A stretch of DNA of 61,951 nucleotides from Paramacrobiotus richtersi (Eukaryota; Tardigrada; Eutardigrada; Parachela; Macrobiotidae), in assembly GCA_034698045.1 (NCBI GenBank), contig JAQGAU010000016.1, positions 1 through 61,951 of the forward strand, written 5' to 3'. The notes below the pieces were generated by a model. The model was not told where the DNA came from, made no database searches, and was given only the letters and a program-made list of their open reading frames with translations. The translations under genes and the position numbers were made by a program. How positions within the stretch are numbered: position 1 is the first letter of the stretch; the number at the start of each line of letters is the position of its first letter. Below, piece after piece: positions 34,318 to 45,590 of this stretch.

Positions 34318-36154
34318 TTTTTAGCGAGATCTATGCTTGACAAGTATAGAATTTAAAACTGCTAAGAAAGCTGCTACCGTAAAACTGGAAAATTTTGCTG
34401 TAAAGACAGTAAAGTACGTAAAGCTGAGCCTTTTTTCTTGGTGCTGCTCTCAGCCTGCTTATAACTTGGTGAAGGAAAACTGTGTGATTGGTATAAAGGA
34501 AATCATAATGAAATCATACTGATTCACTGTATGTTATTTTCATGTCAGCACCATATCCATGCCGCGCATTCAAAGTCTTGCTCCGGGCAGTTCAGCATGC
34601 AGCTGCACACAGAAAACGAGCCTGCCAGTCAGCTTTTCCTCGGTTATGTTTCGAATGCAAAAACCAGTCTGAACTGTCATTACTGAAGAGTTATGCATGT
34701 TTAACAACTATGGAAACCGTGCAGCACGCATTTTTCTGTATAGTTAGTGCACTGGGTCTTTTAAACAGTGGAGCCGGGCTTCTGGGCCAGGTACGCTTTG
34801 CATACAGAAATTTTTTAGGTTCATCTTACATACAGAAATTTCTGCATACAGAAAATTAAGAGGTTCAATCTGCATACAGAAATTTTGCGGGTTCACCCTG
34901 CAGAGAAAAATCTCTGGAAGAAATCTGTCTCCCTTGTTATGCACGTTTAAACTGCGGTATCGTAAACGTGGCGGATTTCAACAAACAACAACGCAGTATT
35001 TTACCTGCTAATTACAATGAAATCTCTGCTTTCTTGAAACTGTAACTGCCAGCAAAGACTGCGTGCATATGCAGAAGCACAAACAAAACCTTTCAAATTT
35101 CAGGACACAGTTCCGTGGATGCCGGACGGTATTGACCTGGCCACGTACATATGTGGGCACATAATACCCAAGAATGGGGATGCAACCGATACGGGCGCGT
35201 CCGCGTAGACGGCAGCGGAGGAGAGGAGGACAGAGACTTATCTAGTTGATCGCAGTATTCCTGTCTGCAAGACAAGTGAAAATATATGTTGGAATTTCGA
35301 AAACGCCGTCGAGAGGACTGCGTTACAGCGTTTTACACAGGTGCAAATTAAAAGCACTAACAGTCTCTTTCCACGCAAGCGCTCTCTGTTGACTCGGTTG
35401 CATAAGACTGGACTCAGCGGCACGAAAACATGCTGGTTTTGCGAAGAAAATTTTTGGAAAGAATGAGGACATCTCGCTCAGAGTATTGCTGGCGAAACAT
35501 GTACTTGACTTGCTCCGTGGTGCGCTTTCTGTACAGTGTAATAAGAAAACATAATCAATCAATTCAATATTTATACCGAAGTTGATGGTATAACGGTATC
35601 GGTATTGCTTTGAATGGCTTTTGATTATTGTGCATTATATCAAAACGAACGATTTGTTTTTTTACGTACGATTCGCTGCTGCGGTCGGAGTGGCAAGTAC
35701 AGTCTGTACAGTCATCCATTATTTCGCATCTGTGTGTGTATGTATATCGGTTCGCTGCACATACGCGTGCACAATCTGTTGTGCATTCTTCTAAAATCTC
35801 ATCACGCAGCAGTAGGTCAGGATTCAGGACACGGTCTATTTTCAGCTATGCTAGACTTTGCGCCCGCTGCAGCAGAGTGAAAGCAAGAGTAGGGGAATTC
35901 TTACTAGCAGGGCCGATCGTCAGGAGGAAGCAAATAGTGTTATTGTTATTCTGCATTTTTTAATTTACTAGAAGCAGTAAACAATTATGTGGTTGCCAGA
36001 TGCGTGTAGAGAAAGAGTTGCACTACTTGATGGTGCCATTTTCGAAAACGGTCCGATGCACGACGGCAACAGTACCATGTGTTCTTAACAGGACATATGC
36101 TAATTTATGAGATAAAGAGTAAAGAATCTCAAGCTCGTCTTTCTACGTCGTTGT
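34318..36154. other. Intergenic, 5' of citrate synthase
   Basis: Contains the short tandem repeat at 34795-34905. Open frames at 34542-34859 and 35614-35963 lack any recognisable domain and overlap one another in different frames. No gene is called. Confidence 0.45.
34795..34905. repeat. Degenerate tandem repeat (GCATACAGAAATTTT-GGTTCA)
   Basis: Units containing TGCATACAGAAATTTT and GGTTCA occur about three to four times with spacing of 20-37 bp. The region is noncoding and AT-rich. Confidence 0.65.
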
Positions 36155-37005
36155 TCAAGACGGGCACTCATCTTCGTTCAGTGAAAACGCGATCTGGTTG
36201 AGGTTAATGGAGGCTGACCCGGATGGTGGATCCAAACAGTCCACCGTTAGGTAAATGTCATCTTTGGCGTAGGCCGAACTAGACCATGCATTATCAATGG
36301 AATAAATCTCTCCAGCTTTCGCCTGGCGGAACAGAACTGTGTTCTTCTGCCACCATTGTCTGTACCATGCAAACTCACAACTACAGTGCAAACGAACAAG
36401 ATAATCGCGGATTTCAGCGCTGAACGACGGGAAGTTCGTCAAGCCATATTCCAGCGACAGAACGCGCAACGACGGCAAATCCGCAAATGTACCCACTTCC
36501 AAATTTACTACAGTGGAATTATACAGTTGGATAATCCGTAGCTTGGTCAGATGCTGAAAATCCTTTTTCGCGAAGTGAAGGCCATAGGAATTATTTACAT
36601 AAAATTCAAAGAAATTGAATAAGCGCATTTCGTGTGGTCTACTCGTTACTCGAACGTCCCTGCTGTCCATCAAGGTGAATATGACGATCTGCTCACGAAT
36701 GGGAGAAAAGGCCGAACGGAAGGTGGATAGGTCACCGAACAGAGTGACTTGCGTAGGGCGTGGAGGTGTTTTGGCCAAATTAGTGGTCATTTGTTTAAGC
36801 TCTTCCGGACTGGCCTGGTTGTTGCACGCTATGTGCAGACGTCGGGTGCCGGTGCAACTGTACACGGTCATGCCTGTTGGCTCGCAGTTGGTGGTAAACT
36901 GATAGGCACATTGCTCCCGCGTCATTGGTTCTTCGCTGAAAACGGGAAAGGATGCCATGTCTTCGGAGTATGTGTTCCCGCATTTTGCTGCACCGCTGCC
37001 AGAAT
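36155..37005 (-). CDS. Leucine-rich-repeat protein with LRRCT-like cap (paralog 1, 5' exon not found)
   Basis: The exon opens at a CTAG|ATTCTGG acceptor (phase 1) and runs 283 codons to a stop. The N-terminal part is cysteine-containing (TREQCAYQF...CEP...CTGTRRLHIACN). The middle has leucine-rich repeats (LTKLRIIQLYNSTVVNLEVG; ADLPSLRVLSLEYG). It ends in an LRRCT-like cap with LHCSCEFAWYRQWW and a further cysteine. Such caps belong to extracellular LRR proteins, so a signal peptide is expected on an upstream exon. I could not identify that exon. The internal methionine at 36958 is a possible but less likely start. A second, broken copy lies 1.6 kb away (38580-39581). The acceptor and phase are the same in both copies. 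Confidence 0.65.
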
Positions 37006-38579
37006 CTAGAATGTGCTTTTATGTATAGCGGATACGACAGACGTCGACAGTTATCTGTTTTTGACGGTCAAGTATATAGTGACTCTTGTTCGTACTTTTA
37101 ACCGTGTGGGCACGCGAAGATGCGAGAAGCTTTGCGGCTTCGCTGATAGTGATTAACGGCCGTCGCGACCACTTCGCCTAGCTCATTTTGTAGCGTTTTT
37201 CTTCTACTTCTCCTTTCTTCTACTAGTTGAGTACGATATCCGCAAAAAAGGACTTCGTTAAATAACAGTAAGCAACACTTTTGACAGCTCCCAAAACTAA
37301 ACATATCGTGCAGAACGATTTTCAATTTTTTCATTTCATTTCATTTGCACCATTTTACGTCATTCACGGAGAAAAATACATTTCTTATTTAAGGAAAGAC
37401 GGCCGGATCTTTTAGCCAACGTAGATCTTACTTAAAAAATGGGAAAAGTGGGAAACCGATAGAAGGTTATTCGCTATGGCGGACACAGAATGCCACAATG
37501 GTATAGCTTCATGCAAAAAGCTACGCTGGAAGGACTTCTTTACAAAGCGGCTCAGATGGCTCGAACACAACAGTAATACATTCTTTGATTGCCGCTCGTC
37601 GCTTCTCGGTCTGCAGGAGCTTTTACGGGAGCTACCTTCGTTGCAAATTTTAGGCAAGTGGCAACGCTCCTGGGCCATGTTCCATGTTATACCTGTTTAT
37701 TACAGCCTACCATAATACTCAGAATCTGCATGTAAAGGAAGTTTGGTAGTGTCAAGGCTGATGCTAAGGAAATATCGTATTTGCCAGTCACCCCTGCAAA
37801 ATTTTACGTGTAATGCTTTTCCACTGTTGACTGTGGCTCATGCACTGCAACGATTCGGTGAATGTTTGCCTGCATTCACTTACTCAACTAAGAGCTTGTA
37901 AAAGCCCTTTTTTGGTTGCCATTGAGGACTCACTGGAAAATGAATGAATACATGTGAATTTTTACACGTAAGTAGTTAATATTTCTCCAAATTTAACCTA
38001 GCCCCGTGCCTCTGACTGTACGTCCACAAAAACATTTCTTCTGTCTTAACTGAAGCATATGTTTCTCTTCAAGATTAGTTAGTGCAGTTGTTGGTGGCTG
38101 TCGGCTTTCAGGGGGCAGATGCCAGGTCACAAAATAGTCAGTGAAATGCGAGACAGACCGTCTTGTTGCCCGATTGAGAAAAAACGTTCACCTACTGAAC
38201 GCAGACTCGACCCATGATACAATAGCCATATCATTAGAAATTAGAAGGCTTGCGCTATCGAACAAGTGGTAACAGACGCTGCTGCTACAACCCGGGTCAG
38301 AGCAGTAAAGCTGAGAAGCTTTGTGCATCTTCCCGTGCCCGCCCAGTACTGCTTGGTTCACCTAGATGTCGTACTCATATCTACAGGTACATCAAACAAT
38401 CCAGTCAAATAGAAAAACTTCTTCCAGTCAGCACGAAAGAGAAGGGGCTCGACTGGAAGCCGATCGACTTGTTTTTTGTTTCAGCATTTATGTTTAGAAA
38501 TCATGCGTTGACTAGGAGCACCGTTTCCTGTCGTGCTGATTGGAACGAGTTTTTTAGTTGATTGGATTTTGACTCTTGT
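37006..38579. other. Intergenic between the two LRR copies
   Basis: The missing first exon of LRR paralog 1 should lie here on the minus strand. No convincing signal-peptide exon with a phase-1 donor was found. The plus-strand open frames at 37476-37715 and 38250-38561 have no domain support. Confidence 0.4.
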
Positions 38580-39581
38580 TTATCTTTCGCTATACGGATA
38601 CCGAATAATTCTTAATCGCGTAATAACAACACGGTACTGTCGGGCTAACAGTGCACCGTTCAACATGCATTGCAACTCACCAGCGACGTCGTTTATCGAA
38701 AACCGCTCTTGTTTGAAATCGATCGAGGCGGCGCCAAGCGGAAAAGGCATCGACGAGCAATCAATTGGCAAATATATTTCATCCTTGCTCCAAGCACCAC
38801 TTCTCCAAGAATTTGGAATAATAATATTATTATTATTATTACAACACAAGAGCAGACAACCCATTTGGGACTTCAAGTCTGGTCGCAATATAAACTTCGC
38901 CCTGCGCCGCTTTCCGTAGCAGCATCCAGTTGGCATTCCACCAGCGTCGGAACCAAGCGAATTCGCAGCTGCAATGGATCCTTTTCAAATAATCGCGAAC
39001 ATGCACACTAAATGCGGACATCTGATGGAAACCCCTCTCCAGTGACAGCAACCTCAACGCAGGAAGATCAGTGAATGTTCCCCTTTCTAAGACAACGGTT
39101 GTGGTGTTCTCCAGCACGATTTCTCTGAGCTTGAGAGATCGAGCGAAATCGTTACGTTTGATCGACATCGCGTAGCAGTTGCTCAAGTTAAATGACAATA
39201 AATTCAAAAACTGCAGCTGAGGTAATTTGGCCGTTGTTCGATCGGAGACGCAGCTGACAATTTCCAAGCCGATGATCTGTTTGCGAATCACAGCAAAATT
39301 ATCGACGCTTAGTTTGTCTCCATCGAACAGAGTGACAAGAATCGCTCGCAAAGGGCCTTTGGATATGGCCAGTGCCATACCCTGCAGTTGTCCAGAAGTA
39401 ACTTGCTTATCGCAGTTAATGGATACATCTGGGCTTTTCAGACAGCTGTCCGCGGAACCGCGGTTGCAGTTGGCGTTGACCATGGCTGCACATTGTTCGC
39501 GTGACTTGGGTTCTGATGAGAAATCCGGAAATGGTTCCATCCTCAGCATATCTGAAGGACCGTTTTCTGCGACCTTTTGTT
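38580..39581 (-). pseudogene. Leucine-rich-repeat protein, paralog 2, interrupted by a microsatellite-bearing insertion
   Basis: The exon opens at CTGCAG|AACAAAAGG (phase 1, as in paralog 1). It reads SREQCAAMVNANC, LRR units (LKLREIVLENTTTVVLERG; DLPALRLLSLERG) and the cap IHCSCEFAWFRRWW. After GEVYIAT the frame ends at about 38839 in about 75 bp of extra sequence containing (TAA)n/(ATT)n. Homology to paralog 1 resumes in another frame: SWRSGAWSKDEIYLPIDC corresponds to its SSSAYAKDDIYLTVDC, followed by S-I-D-F-K-Q-E-R-F-S. The usual stop is then missed and the tail is altered. The insertion resembles the ends of the TAA-tailed repeats elsewhere. Either the copy is dead or it now makes a truncated protein of about 246 residues. 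Confidence 0.7.
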
Positions 39582-40470
39582 CTGCAGTGATGGATACATT
39601 ATGTATACGGCCATGTTGCAGTAGTAATCGCTGCTAATCAGCAATTCTTAGAAAGCCAAAAGCCACACCACATTCCGTTTTATCACTGCAGATCGCGCAT
39701 GCGCAAAATCCCCAACGAAACATAACTATGAAAACTAGAAATCAATCGTCTCATGCCTTGTCATGTCTTCACGCTAGCTCGCTCTTTATTAACTGACGGA
39801 TTATCGTACAACTAAGCTCTATATATCATGTTATGGCCGAAAGGTCATGGTTGCTACCTGACATGCCTTTAATAGTCATCTTACCATGCGACGGCAGCGT
39901 GGGGCAGTGCCGGGAGATTTCTTCGTTTGTTGCGCTTTCGGTTGGCGGTCTGGTGCTGCTCTCCGTTGATGTCACGGAACAGAAACCTGTCAATAATTAG
40001 CACAGCTACATACTTTATTGGCAGAGCCGCATCGAAACGACAGCTAGCCCATGAGACACACTACGTCCGCAAAAGTTGGCATCTTGCAAAGCATATGGGA
40101 CCGTTGTGCAACGGTCTGGGTTACGGTCCCATAGACAACTATGGTAAACAGAAACGGTGATAATCCGCGTTTCCAATGGAATAGACATACGTGTTAAGTA
40201 TCAGAATGAACAGTGTTTTTTCTCTTTGTTTTGAGCTATTAATTGTTCTTGTTGAGCAAGGATTGTAGAAGTCTGAGGCAACAATGCGAAGTCTATGGGC
40301 TTTACCAAAACCGTATAATCTACTCCTACGTCACAGCGGAAATACGTCACGTGCTACATTGCCTGTAGTAGAGAAATGCCTTGCAACTTGGCACAAGTTA
40401 TAATACTAGTAGTAATGCTCAGCACTCAGCGGTCCATTCGCAAAGGTTCGTTTCGTGAAAGCGCCAGAAA
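39582..40470. other. Intergenic between LRR paralog 2 and the astacin gene
   Basis: A first exon for LRR paralog 2 would lie here on the minus strand, but none is convincing. Otherwise nothing is recognisable. Confidence 0.4.
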
Positions 40471-41822
40471 CTACAACGAGTGTACCTGTCGTTGAGAAAA
40501 TAACTCACTTTCTGGTGTTGCACTGTTAACACTTGACTGTGAATTGACAAAGTTCAGCCCAGATGGAACGCCGCATTTGAAATGACGGAAGATCCTAGCT
40601 ACATCCAGGGAGCTTAGATTCTCCTTTTGGCCGAGCTTGGTTTTTCGCACCGTAGGGACGATTGTAGGTAGCTTCTCGTCCGCGGCGAATGCTTTAACTT
40701 CGTAGTGCATTACCGACTCGTAATCATACGGCAGACCGTACGTCTGACCAGCGTGCTTGGCAAATTGTCCCTTGTTTTCTGTCGCACCAAGCAACATTAA
40801 ACGAACGGTTATATGTAACTATTGTGGTGCCATTGTTAACTACGATTAAATCAAGACTCTGGCTACTGTCGACACAAACCTGCAGCAATGTTGTCCCAGT
40901 TTATTGTTACATGGTCATCTCGATCTAGACGCGAATGTTCGTGGAAGAATCCCAGAACGTGCATAAGTTCATGCTGGATGCAACCGTAATGCTCGAGACA
41001 CCTAGATGATAGGGACAGGACTTGTTTGCCGCCGGTGCGACCAATGTCGGAGAAGCATCTGCATTAGATAGGCTTGGATAATCACGAATTTCATGACGGA
41101 CAACAACATAAGGTGCAACGACAGCAACGTACTGATAACCTTTCTGGAACTTGACGTAATCCTTTTCTGAAGTCCTTTCCACGAACTTAACGCACTGTCC
41201 GGTTAGATGCATCATAATGTCCATTGCTTCGCTTATTTTTGTACGCTGCGCTACACCTGCAACAAAAAAGCAGGTTCGCTTTCTGAAAATAGTTGCTGTT
41301 TGAATAGAGAGTAGCAACAAATGTCACGCCATTACGGAAGCGAACGGATCGTTCCTTGGTGAAAACGTAGGGGATCGTGTTGTTGGGCCACGCAAGCTCT
41401 CCTTTATCCATCGCATTTGCGGCCACATTTACTGGTCTCTGTAACACCAGTTTGTGCCTCAATAAATTCAGAATTCCGTAATAAATTATAAACATGGTTT
41501 TACCTGCGGTCTATATACATGAACAAGTTTTCTCAGCACACCAATTTATTCATACGGAATCATACCTACACACTTACGAATCATACCTCATCCAGCTCGA
41601 GGCTACTAACATCGCCTTCCCACATGTCTGCGTTGTAGCGCGACTGATCGTTACCAGATTCGTTCAAAATGTCTGGATCGATAAAGTCTCTCCAATCTGC
41701 GAAAATGTTTATAATTGTTATCCATTCTCGGGTGCATGATTATACATACTTTTGGGCAGTGTGCCGGCCAAGGTAAACGAGGAGAAGCAATGCATAAATG
41801 CTAAGATGCACAAAAACTTCAT
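40471..41822 (-). CDS. Astacin family (M12A) secreted zinc metalloprotease
   Basis: Six exons close in frame to 298 aa: 41822-41750, 41696-41587, 41438-41336, 41256-41133, 41058-40880, 40778-40471. Exon 1 is a signal peptide (MKFLCILAFMHCFSSFTLAG). Exon 2 is a short propeptide with W-E-G-D, a variant of the F-x-G-D aspartate switch that blocks the zinc. The catalytic domain opens near WPNNTIPYVF. The zinc site HELMHVLGFFHEHSRLDRD matches HExxHxxGxxHExxRxDRD, and the Met-turn SVMHY is in exon 6. Cysteines in CVKF, CFSDIG, CLEHYGC and FKCG fit the two family disulfides. No CUB or EGF domain follows, only a polar tail of about 30 residues. This is a minimal, digestive or hatching-enzyme-like astacin; the substrate is unknown. 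Confidence 0.92.
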
Positions 41823-42344
41823 TGTTGCAGAACAGGGTGTAGATGGAATAATATGGATAGTGTCTGCTCCTACTGCTTCATGATCACAGGACTGTCGATC
41901 TATCGTTTACACGTATTGTACTTTATATGTGAAGTCAGCGTAAGTGGAGTTGGTGGCCACAGTTCTTCTGTAAATTTAAGCAGCTTGCTACATTGTTTTG
42001 TGCCACTCTTCAGATTTAAGACGTACCACGCAAAGTCGCCTACTACCTCCGGGCATCATTAGAAGTCATACTGAAACCGGATTGACTGTCGACTGCACTT
42101 AATAAATAGGAATGTGGACGATTTTCCTTCTGTCTAGGCCTGGATTTTTGTAGAAAGAAATTATCTTTGAGAGCAAAACAAATTTGTAGACAATCCTCTG
42201 TTTGACGGCCTAATGCTAATAGATAGCAGCAATAACAGGCCGGCGACAGTGGGCAACGCTGACCAAAACCGCGTTGTGTGAGAATGGCGCAGGCACTGTC
42301 TGATTTTTATGACTAAAACATGAACTATTAAACTTATGCATTTC
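41823..42344. other. Intergenic, 5' flank of the astacin gene
   Basis: No gene or repeat could be supported before the inverted-repeat arm that starts at about 42345. Confidence 0.4.
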
Positions 42345-42800
42345 AACATTCTGCCACCGGTTGTTCCGCAATGCAGTCAAACATTGCAAAACAAAGATGC
42401 CGCTTTCCAAATCCAACTTACCATTCGATTTGTTTGGACGATACGTCAATATGTAAAGGCGCATACGTATGATGCTGATTCTGAAACAGTATCAGCTGAA
42501 ACAGCCGATTGTGAAATTTTAAACGGAATTTCAATATCTGTGAATAAACGTTTCGACTAGCCTGTAGGCACTACGGTAGAGGGACTGGATGTGGTCATCA
42601 AGACACTGAGAGACAGGACGTTGCTGCATGGAGAAAGCGCACGCTTTCCACAGAATTCGCACAATTCACGAGCCGGAAACGTAGCAATGTTTCCCAGATG
42701 AGAACGGATAACAAAACCAGAACCATACTATGCAACGGATTATGGCCCGTGAATGTATCTTAGCAAAAGATTTTGTAACACGATTCAGAATTCTGCCACA
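42345..42800 (-). repeat. Inverted-repeat arm carrying an F-box-exon fragment (left)
   Basis: Reverse complement of 44060-44515 at roughly 85-90% by eye. Shared strings include GTTACAAAATCTTTTGCTAAG, GTGCGAATTCTGTGGAAAGC and ACATATTGACGTATCGTCC. Part of the arm (about 42570-42700, minus strand) is the 5' end of a family exon 2, comparable to the start of the copy E exon. Both arms also keep a short conserved frame (D-A-A-F-Q-I-Q...T-I-R-Q-Y-V...D-S-E...V-S-A-E-T) of unknown meaning. Confidence 0.75.
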
Positions 42801-42844
42801 CAGTGGCCATGTCATATTTGAGATTGTTATCTGAGCCTCCCTGA

Positions 42845-43640
42845 AGTCATTAATTTGCTCTTAAGATCAACAAGTAATCACACGCCTCAAATCAACAGGG
42901 TCTGAAAATGGTAGCTTTTGAAGAATAGATCGTTCGTTTATTTTTATGTGCACCATTACCAGAACCTAGGCGGTCCAACTAAAGAAATTGACGCAGATCA
43001 CATTGAATCGCTGATTAGGTCATTCTAATTCTCAGTTCATGAACACACCTCTATTACCAATAAAAGCGTCCGGACGAGAAAAGTTTCCGCCGGACAGTTA
43101 CGCACGGCAATCCGTTACCAATAAAACGAACGTTGGGGCTTATGGCACAAAACTAGCGTCTTACGCACAAACGTTCTCTTCATTTCATGGTATTTTTAGC
43201 ACAGCAAAAAAACAGCAACATAATGGAAATCATCCGCAAGTGAGGAACTCTTCAATCATCAGCATCTCCCACTTCATCAAAGGATATGACAAGAGATCGT
43301 AAAATTCCAGTTATCTCGATCCAAACGCTGGAGCAGCGCATGCTGGGAAAGCTTGGTCAGCTGCCGAACATCAACACTGTCCACGTTAGCGTCTCCATCG
43401 GGGTAAAACGACATTCCACGGTAGCGCACGCCGTCTCGAGGGTCCAGTGTTTCGGTCATGTTGAGAATCTGTAGAGTACAATGCAGCGTTATACCGATGC
43501 TTACCCGTAGAAGAAGATCACGAGAAGTTACAACTCAATAAGCTTCAGTCAATTTAATAGATATCCAGCGAAAATAAATTGCTGCGCAATACAGTTTTAT
43601 ACGATGATTCTGAAGACTTCCAGAAACTGTACTAGAAATT
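42845..43640 (-). repeat. Segmental duplication unit 1 with an intact orphan terminal exon
   Basis: Matches 44720-45590 along its length with a period of about 1.93 kb (shared CGTTACCAATAAA-CGAACGTTGG, GAACTCTTCAATCAT, CTTCATCAAAGGATAT, AATTTAGAGAGTAATTTCTT). It contains a family exon 3 at 43468-43277 (63 codons; TACAG acceptor; LDPRDGVRYRGMSF and the leucine-rich tail) with no frame defect. No exon 2 lies immediately upstream of it. It could only be used if copy E spliced over its own broken exon 3. Confidence 0.75.
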
Positions 43641-44059
43641 TAGAGAGTAATTTCTTCGTCAGATCCATATAGTTACGAGGTGCAAGTAAAAAGTTCTGCA
43701 ACTGTCACCTTTTCCGCCCAATGAAACAAAACCGGATAAGTGCTGCGACATTTTATAGAGAAGAATCATTCATGCGTACATCACAAAAGAAATTTGTTCG
43801 GAAGGTGAAGTCGGTGGAAAGAAGGGCTAGAATCTTTAACTGCATGTATTTCAGGTCTGTTCCCTCGAATTTTTTGACATTTTGTTTTGACATTTTCACA
43901 TTTTTTTGACATTATGAAAGAAATATTTTGTTTCCTCCACTGCTTTGCAATGTTTTGAGAAAGGAATAGCTATCTGTACATCACTTCTACATTATGGTCA
44001 CCGTCCTGTTGCGTATTTGAGTTTCGAACGACCCGAGGATGGCTTATATTGCAACCACA

Positions 44060-44515
44060 GAATTCTGAATGTTACAAAATCTTTTGCTAAGCTACATTCA
44101 GGGCTATAACCCGTTTCATAGTATGGGCATAGTTCTAGTTCTGTCATCCATCCTCGTTTCTGAAACAGTGCTGCGTTTCCGGCTCGAAAACTGTGCGAAT
44201 TCTGTGGAAAGCATGCGCTTTCTGCATGGAGCAACGTCCTGTCTTGACGGCCACATCCAGTCCCTTTACCGTAGTGCCTAGGAGTCGAAACGTTTAGTCA
44301 CAGATTTTGAAATTCCGTTTACAATTTCAGTCATCCGTTTCAGCTGATACTTTTTCAGAATCATCATCATATGTTTGCGCATTTACATATTGACGTATCG
44401 TCCCAACAAATCGAATGGAAACTTGGATTTGGAAAGCGGCATCCTTGATTACCATTTTTGACTGCATTGCGGAACAAACGGTGGCAAAACAAACCTTGGT
44501 GTACTCACTGTAATG
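44060..44515 (+). repeat. Inverted-repeat arm carrying an F-box-exon fragment (right)
   Basis: Partner of 42345-42800. On the plus strand at about 44180-44280 it reads LRFRLENCANSVESMRFL...GHIQSLYR. This corresponds to QFVFRSSANSVERTRSLSV...IKFLHRD at the start of copy E exon 2. The F-box itself is missing. This is an inverted gene fragment. Confidence 0.75.
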
Positions 44516-44579
44516 TATGTGCTCAGTAAAGGTAATCAGAAAAATGAGACATTCCGCATTGGGAAACAAGCCGTCCACT

Positions 44580-45590
44580 AAACAAACGAGCTTGCACCAA
44601 CGAATTAAAAAAATCCCTCACGAAGCTTGGACAATGGTTTTATATCGTTAGTATGCTTGAAACGCTGAAACAGCGCATGTTACATGAGCTTTCAGACTTT
44701 CCAAGTCTGAAATCAGTTGCTCTAAAGATCTAAAGATTACCGGAAGTAAACCGGCATACAAATTTGACACGACGACACCTCGAATTCGTTTCACACAGAA
44801 TTCGAAATGGTCTAAAAATGGTAGGTATTAAAGAACAGGTCGTTCATTTATTCGTACGCGCAACATTACCAAAGCCCCGCATTCTCACTAGAGGAACTGA
44901 TGCACATTACCGTGATTGCTGAAGATCATTCTCATTCCTGTCAATTCAAAAACATGCCTGTAAACACTAAAAGCATCCTGACGGGGAAACGTTCCGCCCG
45001 ACAGTTGTAGCAATTACTGTACAATTACGGCGACCCGTTACCAATAAACCGAACGTTGGCGCTTATACAATAAAACTTCCTCACAAAAATTCTCTTGATT
45101 ACTTGGAATCTTTAGCTAATAGCAGCAACATAATGGCAAATCATCGACAAGTGACGAACTCTTCAATCATTCTCCCGCTTCATCAAAGGATATCAAAAAA
45201 GATTGTGAAACGCACTTCACTCGTGTAATCTCCATCTTCAGAATCCAAACGCTGGAGCAGTGCGTGCTGGGTAAGCTTTGTCAGCTGTCGAACATCAATA
45301 CTGGCCAGGTTAGCGTCTTCATCGGGGTAAAATGATATTCCGCTGTAGGGCTAAACCATCTCGAAATTCCGGGGCTTGGGTGATGCTGAGAGTCTATAGA
45401 GAACAATACAGGGTGTTTATCCGTAGATTAACATTAAGTGGAGCAATTCTTGATTGTTCTGACTAAGCTCCAGTCAATTTAACAGCTTCCCAGAAAAATT
45501 TAACTGCGGCGAAGTACAGTATTATACGATGATACTGAAAACTTCCAGAAAATGTACTTGAAATTTAGAGAGTAATTTCTTAGTCTCATC
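44580..45590 (-). repeat. Segmental duplication unit 2 (flank, exon 3 remnants)
   Basis: Second copy of 42845-43640, extended on the left by a block (44580-44820) that recurs at 61700-61951. That block contains a decayed exon 3 tail (AAACGCTG-AACAGCGCATG-GAGCTTT). The broken exon 3 belonging to copy E lies at 45393-45188. Confidence 0.7.

Noticed and set aside
37098-37334. Minus-strand open frame starting MKKLKIVL as the signal exon of LRR paralog 1
   Set aside because: The N-terminus is not convincingly hydrophobic and no phase-1 donor in a suitable position was found.
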